This document shows, piece by piece, positions 33,893 to 43,325 of a stretch of 64,000 bases of DNA. This DNA comes from Gilvibacter sp. SZ-19. Its GTDB lineage: Bacteria; Bacteroidota; Bacteroidia; Flavobacteriales; Flavobacteriaceae. Position numbers and translations under genes: made by a program. Each line of letters starts with the position of its first letter. Positions within the stretch are counted from its first letter, which is position 1. The stretch lies in the NCBI RefSeq assembly GCF_002163875.1, contig NZ_CP019333.1:564864-628863 (forward strand), in the 5' to 3' direction. Under the pieces are notes generated by a model. It was not told the DNA's origin. It saw only the letters and a list, made by a program, of their open reading frames with translations, and did no database searches.

Positions 33893-36800
33893 TTATTGCT
33901 TAATAACTCGCTTTACGATAGTACCTTCTGTGGTGTATACTTTCACAAAGTAGATGGCCGTATCCAAACCTGTAAGATCCAGATCCACAGTATCGGTTGT
34001 ACTAAAGGTCTTGTTTGTGATCAGTCTACCGCGAATATCGCGCACCTCAACCGCTTCTATCGTTGCCGATGGAGCTACTACACGCACAAGGCCTGTAGTT
34101 GGGTTAGGCACCACACTCAAGTTGGTCAACTGATCGTCGTTGGTGTTGAGCACTTTCTCTTCAAAGAACACTAAGAAACGATCCTCGTCCATTCCTGCCT
34201 CCGCAGCAAAGCTATAGTTAGCCGTGCTCAGGTTGGTAATGGTTCCCGTTACCTTATCCTCTAAGTAAACGTTTAGCTCAGTAGGCAAAGTTCCCAATTC
34301 AATATCATTCAACGAAATGGTGAACAATTGGTTCTCTTCTATTTGAGAACGGAATCCTACTTGGATCTCTGCTCCCATATCAAATGCCTCGCGAGCCTGA
34401 ATGGTCAATTGCTCGCCAGTAGCCAAGGTAGAGAATAGAGAAACTGGAGTACCCAAACGCTTAGCGTCGAACTGCGGCTCAAAACCTGCAGTAGCTCTGT
34501 CCATAAAGGCTACCAACATCTGGCTACCCAACTTATAGGTCTCGTTCTTTACGTTCAACCACAGACGCACTTTAGAAGCGTCAAATGACTTGTAATCTGT
34601 ATTGTTGCCAACCACACGCTGATCGTTCTCGTAGGTAACGGTTCCTGCGGCCAAAGCCTTGAATCCGAATCCTTGTCCAGAAGCGATGTACTGCGTTGGA
34701 GCAGTTCCACCATTGGCAGCAGCTGTACCTCCAACAGTAGCAACATACATGGAAATATCTCCCATATCATAGTTGGCCTCATTATAACCGTCGTAAGCCG
34801 CACTCGGCCCATTAATATGGTTCCAGAAATAAAGCGTTCCTACTACAGTACTGTTATCGGCTACAAATACATCTGCATCTATTGCAGAAGGGTATGGATT
34901 AGCCGTCACATTGGCACTTGCATTCTGAGATCCGTTGTATCCGGCGGCAAAAGTGAATACCCCATTGTTCAGTGTACCATCATCGTAGGTGAAGTTATAA
35001 ACTGCACCATCTGGAACCGTTGGAGATGCTTGTGGCATCAATAGATACCCTTCTCCTGGGTTAATGGTTCCTGTATAGTTTGCCCAGTTATCTCCGTTAT
35101 CGTCTGCCCAGTTCTCAACTCCTGGATCAGAAGCTGCAACTGCAGTATTAGGCACAAAACTAGCCGTATTGTGATTTCTAAACTGCACAGCTGTTCCAAA
35201 TGTGTTGGCACGAGTACTTCCACTCATTGGGTTACCAACGATCATAAAGTCGCGGTTATCTAGAGAAGGAGACGTCTTGCGAACAATGATACTACCGTTA
35301 TTGGTAACAACAGCATCGTCGTTGATCTGTACTACAGAACCTTCGTGTGCGACATCTAAAGTACCATCTACAACAATATTACCAACTGCGCTTAATGTTC
35401 CACCTGCACTTACGGTAAGGGTTGCTCCCGGATCAATATCACAGGCACAAGCCGTGATATCTCCATTAGTGGCCGTGTCGAAGTTACTTGCAATGGTTGC
35501 AATGGTTCCGGCATTTGGAGTTACATCCCAAGATCCTCCAGAGAAGGTAGAACCGGTTCCCTCTACAGTAACTACTACATCACAAGTAGTAACACCTCCA
35601 GCACCGTCGTCTGCAGTGATGGTCACAATATTCTCTCCAAGATCAGCACAAGTAAAGGCTGTTTGGCTTAGTGATACCGCAACCGCATTTCCACAGTTTT
35701 CGGCCAAGCCACCCGCATCAGGAATAAAGGCAACAAAATCGTTGGTTGCAGTCCAGTTGGTGTTGTTTCTTCCTGGAGTTGCATAAAATTCTGAAGCATC
35801 AGCATTTTCGATTCCTTGAGTACGAGTTCCGCCATCTGAGGTGATATTGGTTCCGTGGATCTCTACCACCCCAGTACTTTCGAACATCTTAACTTGGAAA
35901 GTATTCTGAATTCCTGTACCGCCACTAATATAGTGACGTATGTTGTCGTAATTAACAATGAAAGTTCGGTTTGGCGCCGTACCAATAGTTGCATAACTAA
36001 TGGTCGAACCAGCATCTGGTGTAAGATCGTCCCACATACCAGCAATCTGATTATTCGGAGTTGCACTGTTACCCAAGGCAGTGTTGTTGAACGCGCCAAG
36101 GCCAGCATTGGTAAAGCTAATATATCCGTTGGATGCGATATAGGCTGTTGTATAATCGGTTCCGAAGAAATTGAAAGTAAATCCGATAGGCACACCGATA
36201 CCAGCGTCGTCACCTAAAGTCACTTCGGTATCAACAGCAGTGATATCTTCTGGAGCAAAGGTTCCGGTTTGATCAACCGTGTATCCACCTCCAGGCAATA
36301 GGTTAGAGATAACGTCAGCTTCTACAAGCGTTGCGTTCCCTGCACCATCTAAAGTCAAAGTAGCGTTTTGGCAAACCAATTCTGGGTTACCGTCAGTTAC
36401 GTCTATAGATTGCGTTGGAGCAGCAGGTGATCCGTCACAATCTTGAGTTGTAAATGTTATAGTATGTGTACCCACACCAGCAGCAGACGGATCAAAATCA
36501 AAAGTTCCATCTCCGTTGTCTGTTACACCTGGTCCTGAATACACACCCGCCGCTAAAGCAGATCCTCCACTCAAGGTCTGTACCGCTTCCGTTACGCAGA
36601 ATGTATCTCCACCTACCAAGTTAAAACTCGCACTTGGCGAAGTAAAGTCTTGTACACCATCAGTTACACTACTGGTAGAGCCTTGAGACGCATTCACACC
36701 TAATCCTCTTCTAGCAAAGGCATCCCAGATCAAACACTGATTGGCTCCGCCGTAAATATTCAAATCCGCCTGAAGGATAGCATCGCGTCCGTCAACAAAT

Positions 36801-38563
36801 CCTGGACTACAAGGCTGTAGCTTCATAGCCTCAGATACTAGGTTCAAAGCAATGTTGTTTCCGCCTGTCCCGCTGTAGAAATCGGTATCAAAACCATATA
36901 CATCGATCAGGTCCCAAGTCATTTCCCAAAGCATGGTTGCCCAAACAGATCCAACTCCGTGAGGAACAGATACCGAAGAAATATTGCTGTAAGTCTGCGT
37001 GTTATTCTCTCTATTGTACGGCTGCGGACGAATTCCACCCCCAGTAGTCGGTTGCTCGAACAAGAAGGTTCCAACCGGACGATTGGTATTAGATGCGTCT
37101 CCTGATTTCATGGTAAGGATTAGACCTAAGAAGTCACTCCAACCTTCTCCCATTTGCTCGCTGTTCCCTAAACATCCGGCAGCAGCAGGACCTCCCGTAA
37201 GACGGTTAGACCATCCGTGGCCGTATTCGTGGGCGATTACTAGGTTATCAAAATCACCATCGGCAAATTGACCGTTTCCGTTATTATCACAAACATACAT
37301 CTGCATTCTTGGGTTACCTCCGTCAGATGGAGTACCGAAGTTCGCGTTACAAGTTCCAGAACCGTCTTGAGCCTCTGCATCTACAGAGTCTCCGCCAATT
37401 CCACCGTTGCCGTAGTTGTTCTCTTGGAAGTTTCCGGCAGCTTCGTCGAAACCATACTCATAAAGTACATCGTGAATTACATTGGTCCAGTAAAATAAGT
37501 TCGTGATCGCCGCGTCTTCTGATTGATTCGCGGTAGTATAAGGTATGGTTAAAGTATAGTCAAAATCTAGACTCGCACCTCCGTTTGGTGTATAACCAGG
37601 ATTGTCACCATCTTCATAGGCGAAACAGTTATTTCCACGTGCCGTGGTGAACTCGGCACCAGTTGCGCCGTTTGTATCGTGCCATCCGTGAGGAGAAGCA
37701 TTGGTGTTTTCAGGATTTACAACCAATACGCGTCCCGTACTGTGGTTCGGAGACTCGTCTGGCATAGCGTAAACTCGATATTGAGCCGGTACCGGAGCAG
37801 CGGCATTTACAACCATAGTCGGTGTATAAGCTACATCGTCCTTTGGAGCTGGATGCGGACCAATAAAAGGCAAATCGTTGCTGTGGTCGTGACTAAAGTC
37901 ACAATAGTTGGTAAAGTTGTATTTACTCACGATCTCACCACTTTGCGCATCTACAAAGAAATTGTACCAATCGGCACTACGGGTCTCTGCGATAGAAAGC
38001 TCCCAAGTAAGTGTCAGGCCGTCTTTAGCATCGTAGTGATACACCAATTGTGTTGGGATCTCACGCTCTGAAATTCCAGCTTTACTATAAAGAACCACCC
38101 CATTGTCTTTACGTTCCAATTGTGTCAAGGGCTCGGACATACTGTAGACCATACGTGTTGCCACATTTTGGATAGCCATTTCTGCTGTCATGGCTGAGCC
38201 GGTCTTATCCTTGGCCTCATTGAAGAGGTTCTTGATCATCTTATTGTTAAAGTTGCTCAGCTTCCCATCGGCATTGATATGAATGCTCGATTCGGTTCCT
38301 TTTACTGGAATTCCGTTAATGGCCTGAACAAAATAAACGTGATGTGTACCGCTTACGGCACTCGTATGCTCAGAGGTGATAAAATAATCGGCATCTTCTT
38401 GAAAAAGAGCCTCTTTTGCCACTAATTCCTGTAATTGTTGATCTAAATTGAAGTTGCGGGTTTGTCCCTGAGCAGTAAAGGTCGCTCCTAATGTCAAGCA
38501 GGCAAGGATTCCAAAAATCACCTTTTTGACTGACAATGAGACAGTTAAGTAATTAAGATACAT
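33893..38563 (-). CDS. T9SS-exported M36 (fungalysin-type) metalloprotease with long C-terminal module
   Basis: 1556 residues from the ATG at 38563, chosen because a consensus promoter lies 56 bases upstream; the in-frame TTG at 38605 would sit almost on the transcription start. In order: signal peptide (VKKVIFGILACLTLGATF), FTP/PepSY propeptide (YFVQAINGIPVKGTESSIHI), M36 catalytic domain with IAHEYGHGWSNRL and the ligand glutamate in GEGWSDFLG, then beta-sandwich and HYR-like parts. A 550-residue module (about 1007-1556) ends in a type A sorting domain (VPNPTTGLVRV, VEVRDIRGRLI, YFVKVYTTEG). That module is homologous to the end of the next protein. Secreted or surface-bound protein degradation is expected. 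Confidence 0.9.
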   Translation of the reverse strand: MYLNYLTVSLSVKKVIFGILACLTLGATFTAQGQTRNFNLDQQLQELVAKEALFQEDADYFITSEHTSAVSGTHHVYFVQAINGIPVKGTESSIHINADGKLSNFNNKMIKNLFNEAKDKTGSAMTAEMAIQNVATRMVYSMSEPLTQLERKDNGVVLYSKAGISEREIPTQLVYHYDAKDGLTLTWELSIAETRSADWYNFFVDAQSGEIVSKYNFTNYCDFSHDHSNDLPFIGPHPAPKDDVAYTPTMVVNAAAPVPAQYRVYAMPDESPNHSTGRVLVVNPENTNASPHGWHDTNGATGAEFTTARGNNCFAYEDGDNPGYTPNGGASLDFDYTLTIPYTTANQSEDAAITNLFYWTNVIHDVLYEYGFDEAAGNFQENNYGNGGIGGDSVDAEAQDGSGTCNANFGTPSDGGNPRMQMYVCDNNGNGQFADGDFDNLVIAHEYGHGWSNRLTGGPAAAGCLGNSEQMGEGWSDFLGLILTMKSGDASNTNRPVGTFLFEQPTTGGGIRPQPYNRENNTQTYSNISSVSVPHGVGSVWATMLWEMTWDLIDVYGFDTDFYSGTGGNNIALNLVSEAMKLQPCSPGFVDGRDAILQADLNIYGGANQCLIWDAFARRGLGVNASQGSTSSVTDGVQDFTSPSASFNLVGGDTFCVTEAVQTLSGGSALAAGVYSGPGVTDNGDGTFDFDPSAAGVGTHTITFTTQDCDGSPAAPTQSIDVTDGNPELVCQNATLTLDGAGNATLVEADVISNLLPGGGYTVDQTGTFAPEDITAVDTEVTLGDDAGIGVPIGFTFNFFGTDYTTAYIASNGYISFTNAGLGAFNNTALGNSATPNNQIAGMWDDLTPDAGSTISYATIGTAPNRTFIVNYDNIRHYISGGTGIQNTFQVKMFESTGVVEIHGTNITSDGGTRTQGIENADASEFYATPGRNNTNWTATNDFVAFIPDAGGLAENCGNAVAVSLSQTAFTCADLGENIVTITADDGAGGVTTCDVVVTVEGTGSTFSGGSWDVTPNAGTIATIASNFDTATNGDITACACDIDPGATLTVSAGGTLSAVGNIVVDGTLDVAHEGSVVQINDDAVVTNNGSIIVRKTSPSLDNRDFMIVGNPMSGSTRANTFGTAVQFRNHNTASFVPNTAVAASDPGVENWADDNGDNWANYTGTINPGEGYLLMPQASPTVPDGAVYNFTYDDGTLNNGVFTFAAGYNGSQNASANVTANPYPSAIDADVFVADNSTVVGTLYFWNHINGPSAAYDGYNEANYDMGDISMYVATVGGTAAANGGTAPTQYIASGQGFGFKALAAGTVTYENDQRVVGNNTDYKSFDASKVRLWLNVKNETYKLGSQMLVAFMDRATAGFEPQFDAKRLGTPVSLFSTLATGEQLTIQAREAFDMGAEIQVGFRSQIEENQLFTISLNDIELGTLPTELNVYLEDKVTGTITNLSTANYSFAAEAGMDEDRFLVFFEEKVLNTNDDQLTNLSVVPNPTTGLVRVVAPSATIEAVEVRDIRGRLITNKTFSTTDTVDLDLTGLDTAIYFVKVYTTEGTIVKRVIKQ

Positions 38564-38618
38564 AATAAGTACGGTTAAATTTTGATAATTAGGGGTTGAA
38601 TACAAGCTAGTTAGTCGT

Positions 38619-38648
38619 CAAAAATAGTATTTAATCGATGAAATACAA
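38619..38648 (-). promoter_or_regulatory. Promoter TTG-N19-TATTTTTG for the M36 protease gene
   Basis: On the minus strand TTG (38648-38646), 19 bases, then TATTTTTG (38626-38619): both Bacteroidota elements at ideal spacing. It decides the start codon at 38563. Confidence 0.7.
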
Positions 38649-38676
38649 GGGAAAATCGAGAAATGTTAAGGATCTC

Positions 38677-38717
38677 ATAAAAAAAGTGCCAATTCACTAA
38701 GTGATTGGCACTTTTTT
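38677..38717 (-). terminator. Terminator after the giant repeat protein gene
   Basis: AAGTGCCAATTCACT and AGTGATTGGCACTT form a 14-base stem with one bulged base, flanked by A7 on the left and T6 on the right. It separates the 38734 gene from the M36 promoter. Confidence 0.85.
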
Positions 38718-38733
38718 GTTTAAAGTTTGAGAT

Positions 38734-41700
38734 TTATTCCTTGATCAAACGCAAGCTCTGCGTACCGGTATCTGTAGTGACCTTAAGAATATAAACTGCA
38801 GCGTCTAGTTCTGCTACGCTAAAGCTAGTTTGATCTGCGCTCAGCTGATGTTGCATGACTTGTCGTCCGCGGATATCGTAAACAGTTACGGCCTGAATAA
38901 TGGTTCCATTAGGCGCACTTAGTGTAACCATATCACTGGCCGGGTTTGGATGCAAGCCCACAGTTGCCAATTGATTGTCATCAACACTTAAAACACGCTG
39001 TTCAAACACCAAACTGAAACGATTGTCGTAAGTGCCATTTAAGGCCCTAAAGGTGTAATCGCCCTGGGTTAGATCGGTTTGTGTATTTAAAACATGATCT
39101 ATCAGATATACCGGTATATCCAAAGGCATACTATCAAATTCCATCTCGGCAATACTAATGGTAAAGACCGCATCGGCCTCTATCATACTGCTCATACCAA
39201 GAACGACCTCAGCCTCTGCTTCCCAAACCGGAAGGCCATTAATGGCTAGCTCCTCTCCAGTTTGTAATTGCGAGTAAATAGACACAGGCGTTGCCAATCG
39301 CTTGGCGTCGAAATGCGGCTCCATTGCAGCAGTAGCTCCGTCTACAAAAGCGATAAGAGCTTGCGAACGCAAACTGTAGGTCTCATTGGTTAAATTCAAC
39401 CAGATACGATCTCGAGTGGTCGGTTCTAAAGCTCTAAAGGTATTATTCGGACCTGTTACACGCATGGCATTGTTAAAGTTCACAGTTCCTGCAGCGGCAG
39501 CCTTATAGGCGAATCCTTGAGCAGATGCAATGAACTCTGTTGGCGCCACACCTCCATTGGCAGCAGCTACTCCTCCTGAGCCTGTGGTGTACATAGAGAT
39601 ATCGCCCATATCGTAATTCAAAGGAGCATATCCCGGATAGGTTCCAGAAGGTGCAGTAAGGTGTTCCCAAAAATAAAGTGTGGAAACAATCGCAGCGTTC
39701 TCTGCAATGAACAGGTCAGCATCTATAGCAGAAGCATATGGATTGCTCACCAGGTTCGGACTGGAATTCTGATCTGTATTGAAAATAGCCGTTGTAGCGA
39801 CAGGACCACTGTTTAGCGTACCCGTATTAAAATCAATAGTAAATACTCCAGAAGGACCAGCGTCAACGCCTCTTCTTCTATACATATAGCCTTCTCCGAC
39901 ATTTAAAGTACCGGTATATGGTGACCAGTTGTCTCCGTTATCATCGGCAAAATTCTCTGCGGATGGGAATGCGGTAGCAACATCAGTATTTGGCACAAAA
40001 TTCAATGTATTGTGGCCAAACATGCGCACGCGAGCAGGATCATATAAGCCAGTTGCAGCTTGCATACTCATAGGAGAACCGATAATACTGAAGTCTCTCA
40101 ATGAGAGACTCGGTGTGGTTTTTTGCACACTGATCGAACCACCATTAAGGGTGGTTGCAGTTTCTAAAGTTTGTACTACCGAACCTTCGTGCTCCACTAC
40201 GAGGTTTCCGGTAGCTCCAATAATAATTTCATCTGTAGCTAGGAGATAATCTCCCGCAGCTACTGTTACTGTTGCGGCTCCGATAAGACAAGAACATGAT
40301 TCTATGCTCCCTGTCACGGTATTGTAATCGCCAGAGAATGCAACAACGGCTCCTAGATCTGGAGTTCCATTATCCCATACGGCTCCATCCCAATCGGTCA
40401 CGCGACCATTGATGGTTATGTCTGTTGCACAACTATCAATATTACCGGCGTCGTCAAAAGCGTATAAGGTCTCATTCACTGTCCCTATATCACTACAACT
40501 GTATTGTAGTGGAGCATCTGCAATAATAGGCAGATCCCAAGTTATGGTAGACATACCAAAAGCTCCAGGATCTGGGATCAACACGTGCATGAAATAAGTC
40601 TTCCCGGCTTCAAAAGATCTTACCGGACTAGTGTCTGTTGCGGTAAGCACCCCGCTATTATTGTAATTGACAAATCCGAGGTAATTAGGTGAAGTGAACA
40701 GATCGATTCCAAGATCGGGCTTCGCATCAAAGAAGGTGATCACGTTCCCATCGGAAGCAGAGGTTCCTGTTGCAACAGGAGTATAATCTCCAGTGACAGG
40801 AACTGTAAATGCAAATTCATTGATAAGGAAAGGATTTCCTCCATAAATTACAGAGGTACTTCCTGCGGTGGTCTCAGAATCAAAACCAGTGGTTTCGAAG
40901 CCGAGATAGAAACGTGCAGCATTATCTGAGGAGCCTCCGTCTGCATCAGCAGGAGCCACAAGTACGTTTCCGTCAGCACCCAGCTCCACCGTTACGTCTT
41001 GGCATACCGCAATAGGAGCAACAATATCTTCACAAAACTTAAAATTATCTACAGCGACATAAATAAAACTGCCGCTTGTGGTCACTTCTATCTCGTCTAC
41101 ATCGACTCCTGTAAAATCAGAAGCCCCATCTGTAGCAAAGTTTACCGTAGAGAATCCATTAGTAGAACCAAAAGTCGTTGGAAAACTACCTGTTTTGGTA
41201 AAACTGTAAACCTCTACACCATCGAGTAGACCGCGAACGGTCAATGAGCCGTCGTTGGTAGGATTAGCTCCATTAGCCTCCGAAGAAACAAAGACCTCGA
41301 AACTTTCCATATAGATCAGTGAAGTATTGGTTACACTAATAGAATAGGTCTTATCAATTCCTTGATCGTCTATATTGTCTAAATAACGGTCAGAAGATCC
41401 TGCTCCTGCCCCGATAAACTCATCCACACTGAAAAGGGTGGTACTGGTCGAGAAAGGCACCCCAGCACGCGTCCAAACATTGGCGTCCAGCGCTAAAGCT
41501 TCGAAAGTTTCCACATAGCAAGAAGATACCAAATGTACTTCTGCTTCTGTAAAAGGATCTGGAGGAGTGTTACCATCCAAATCGGCAATATCTGTTCCAG
41601 GCAACAGATCTAGTCTAAGGGTACCTTCGCCAGAGATTCCGGTGATACTCACTGTATAGGTATTGGCAGAACCGCTTACGCTGTCCACACTCCCTGTAGC

Positions 41701-43230
41701 TGTTCCTGTTAAGGTCAGACTAAAATCGTCCGTGGAAACATTTACCGCATCCTCATTGAAGACAACAGTATAATCCACACTACTGGCATTTGCTTCTGGG
41801 TCTCCTACTAAGCTAGCTGCAAGTACTATTGGTGGATCTGTCGCAGAAACTCCCTCGCAATGCTCAAAGTTGTCTGTTGCTATATAATTGAAGGCACCAC
41901 TAGTCGCAATTCTTATCTCGTCGATATTAGACAGACTGTAATCCGCAGCTCCATCTGTGGCAAAATCTACCGTAAACCAGCCGCCATTGGTAGAGAAATC
42001 TGTTGGAAAACCAGTGGTCTTGGTAATGGTGAATACTGTACTCCCCCCTAAAACTCCAGTTAAGGTAAGGGTTCCGTCGTCGGTAGGGTTTGTTCCGCCA
42101 TCAGAAGAGGCGTAAAAATCCATGGCTTCAACATTGAAAGCTTCGCCGCCCGAAGTGGAAATAGAATAGTTTTTATTAACCCCCAGATCAGTATCATTGT
42201 CTAAAAACTGATCGGAGCCCGACGAGCCGCCTCCAGCAAAAAAGCCAACATCGAAAACATCGCCGGTGGTCTCGAAACCAATACCGTTACTGGAGAAAAC
42301 TATATCGCCAGAAACAAAACTTTCAAAGGTTTCCTGAAAACAGCGCGTAACCACATGATCCTCGCCAGCTGTAAAAGCAGGCGCCGGAGAATTGCCCAAA
42401 GTATCCTCTATATCGTTTGTTCCAGAGAGATCAACGCTAATGGTTCCTTCTCCAGAAATATTGTCTACTGTTATGGTATAGGTGTTTACAGAGCCACTTA
42501 TGGACGCTAAGTTACCCAGGGTACCCACGGCATCTAAAGCAAAATCATCTAAAGTGACATTAACCGCCTCCTCATTAAAGGTGACTAAAAAGTCAACGCT
42601 AGTCGCGGTACTGGTTGGCGTACCCACCACGTCTATGGACTGCACAAAAGGCGGATCCGTGTTCAATATCTCGCTGTCAATGATAAAATCATCTAATGCT
42701 ACATATTGCAGGGATCCTTGCAAGGTGAATTGCAATTCGTCTATGTTCAAGATGCTGTAATCTGCTCCCGGCTCCGTGGCGAAGTCGAGTTCAAAGAATC
42801 CTTCATTGACAGAAAAGTCAGCGGGAAACCCAGAGGTTTTGGTATAAGTCCAAACGGTGACTCCAGCTAGTTTTCCAACAAATTCTACGCTTTGACCTGT
42901 GGTTGGCGTGTCGCCCGTGGCAATTGCAGACACATACATGTCTATGGACTGCATAGTAAAGGCCGCGCCACCAGTAGTTATGGAAAAGGACGATCCTGTA
43001 GCGGCAATGCCCAAGTTATCCATAAACTTATCGGAGCCCCCAGCTCCTGCATTGACAAAAGTGGTAACGTCAAAATCGGTGTTGCTGGAAGTAAATGTCT
43101 TTCCGTCCAGAACAAAGCTATCGGTACCGTCTGCCAATGCCTCAAAATCTTCTGTGAACTGCGCTTGGGCGGTAGTCACTGCAAATAGCAGCAAGAAGGC
43201 GCAAAAAAAGTAATTAAAAATCGATTTCAT
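38734..43230 (-). CDS. Giant T9SS-exported multidomain repeat protein
   Basis: 1498 residues. A signal peptide (CAFLLLFAVTTAQAQ) is followed by three repeats: R1 (about 25-295), R2 (296-569) and a shorter R3 (570-736). Each has a beta-sandwich half opening with ETFESF or EDFEAL and closing with YVALDDF-like text; R1 and R2 add an Ig-like half (TFNEEAVNVTLDDF, NISGEGTISVDLSG). An HYR-like piece (AVCQDVTVEL) follows, then the 550-residue module shared with the M36 protease, ending in a type A sorting domain (HPNPASDMVTL, VTVYDIRGRQV). No catalytic motif is seen; surface adhesion or glycan binding is possible. I see no clear promoter upstream. Confidence 0.88.
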   Translation of the reverse strand: MKSIFNYFFCAFLLLFAVTTAQAQFTEDFEALADGTDSFVLDGKTFTSSNTDFDVTTFVNAGAGGSDKFMDNLGIAATGSSFSITTGGAAFTMQSIDMYVSAIATGDTPTTGQSVEFVGKLAGVTVWTYTKTSGFPADFSVNEGFFELDFATEPGADYSILNIDELQFTLQGSLQYVALDDFIIDSEILNTDPPFVQSIDVVGTPTSTATSVDFLVTFNEEAVNVTLDDFALDAVGTLGNLASISGSVNTYTITVDNISGEGTISVDLSGTNDIEDTLGNSPAPAFTAGEDHVVTRCFQETFESFVSGDIVFSSNGIGFETTGDVFDVGFFAGGGSSGSDQFLDNDTDLGVNKNYSISTSGGEAFNVEAMDFYASSDGGTNPTDDGTLTLTGVLGGSTVFTITKTTGFPTDFSTNGGWFTVDFATDGAADYSLSNIDEIRIATSGAFNYIATDNFEHCEGVSATDPPIVLAASLVGDPEANASSVDYTVVFNEDAVNVSTDDFSLTLTGTATGSVDSVSGSANTYTVSITGISGEGTLRLDLLPGTDIADLDGNTPPDPFTEAEVHLVSSCYVETFEALALDANVWTRAGVPFSTSTTLFSVDEFIGAGAGSSDRYLDNIDDQGIDKTYSISVTNTSLIYMESFEVFVSSEANGANPTNDGSLTVRGLLDGVEVYSFTKTGSFPTTFGSTNGFSTVNFATDGASDFTGVDVDEIEVTTSGSFIYVAVDNFKFCEDIVAPIAVCQDVTVELGADGNVLVAPADADGGSSDNAARFYLGFETTGFDSETTAGSTSVIYGGNPFLINEFAFTVPVTGDYTPVATGTSASDGNVITFFDAKPDLGIDLFTSPNYLGFVNYNNSGVLTATDTSPVRSFEAGKTYFMHVLIPDPGAFGMSTITWDLPIIADAPLQYSCSDIGTVNETLYAFDDAGNIDSCATDITINGRVTDWDGAVWDNGTPDLGAVVAFSGDYNTVTGSIESCSCLIGAATVTVAAGDYLLATDEIIIGATGNLVVEHEGSVVQTLETATTLNGGSISVQKTTPSLSLRDFSIIGSPMSMQAATGLYDPARVRMFGHNTLNFVPNTDVATAFPSAENFADDNGDNWSPYTGTLNVGEGYMYRRRGVDAGPSGVFTIDFNTGTLNSGPVATTAIFNTDQNSSPNLVSNPYASAIDADLFIAENAAIVSTLYFWEHLTAPSGTYPGYAPLNYDMGDISMYTTGSGGVAAANGGVAPTEFIASAQGFAYKAAAAGTVNFNNAMRVTGPNNTFRALEPTTRDRIWLNLTNETYSLRSQALIAFVDGATAAMEPHFDAKRLATPVSIYSQLQTGEELAINGLPVWEAEAEVVLGMSSMIEADAVFTISIAEMEFDSMPLDIPVYLIDHVLNTQTDLTQGDYTFRALNGTYDNRFSLVFEQRVLSVDDNQLATVGLHPNPASDMVTLSAPNGTIIQAVTVYDIRGRQVMQHQLSADQTSFSVAELDAAVYILKVTTDTGTQSLRLIKE
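41025..43158 (-). repeat. Three tandem coding repeats of about 820 bases
   Basis: Coding repeats R1 (43158-42346), R2 (42345-41524) and R3 (41523-41025, Ig-like half missing) of the giant protein. Marker segments recur in register: SDKFMDN/SDQFLDN/SDRYLDN, TKTSGFP/TKTTGFP/TKTGSFP and DFATEPGADYS/DFATDGAADYS/NFATDGASDFT. The similarity is clear in protein and weak in DNA, so the duplication is old. Confidence 0.8.
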
Positions 43231-43262
43231 TTCTAGTTGATTAGAACACGAGTATTTGAGTT

Positions 43263-43279
43263 CCTATTTAAGAAATAGG
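43263..43279. repeat. Inverted repeat between the giant protein and methyltransferase-like gene 1
   Basis: CCTATTT (43263-43269) and AAATAGG (43273-43279) with a 3-base centre. Short outer arms ACACG and CGTGT lie on either side, so a larger dyad is possible. It sits in the 95-base divergent gap and could be a regulator site; no regulator is known. Confidence 0.45.
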
Positions 43280-43325
43280 TAGAACTGCCCGTGTCCGGTT
43301 CATTTAAATTTTACATCTTAGCACT

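Noticed and set aside
35202-35786. 194-residue open frame on the plus strand inside the M36 gene
   Set aside because: Antisense shadow of a repeat-rich secreted protein; no motif and no promoter. The real gene on the minus strand has full domain support.
38564-38605. TTG start for the M36 protease
   Set aside because: It would lie within a few bases of the expected transcription start; the ATG at 38563 has a normal leader and a better signal peptide.
41025-43158. DNA-level tandem repeat or mobile element
   Set aside because: The repeat lies in frame inside one protein and is diverged in DNA; no terminal inverted repeats or transposase.
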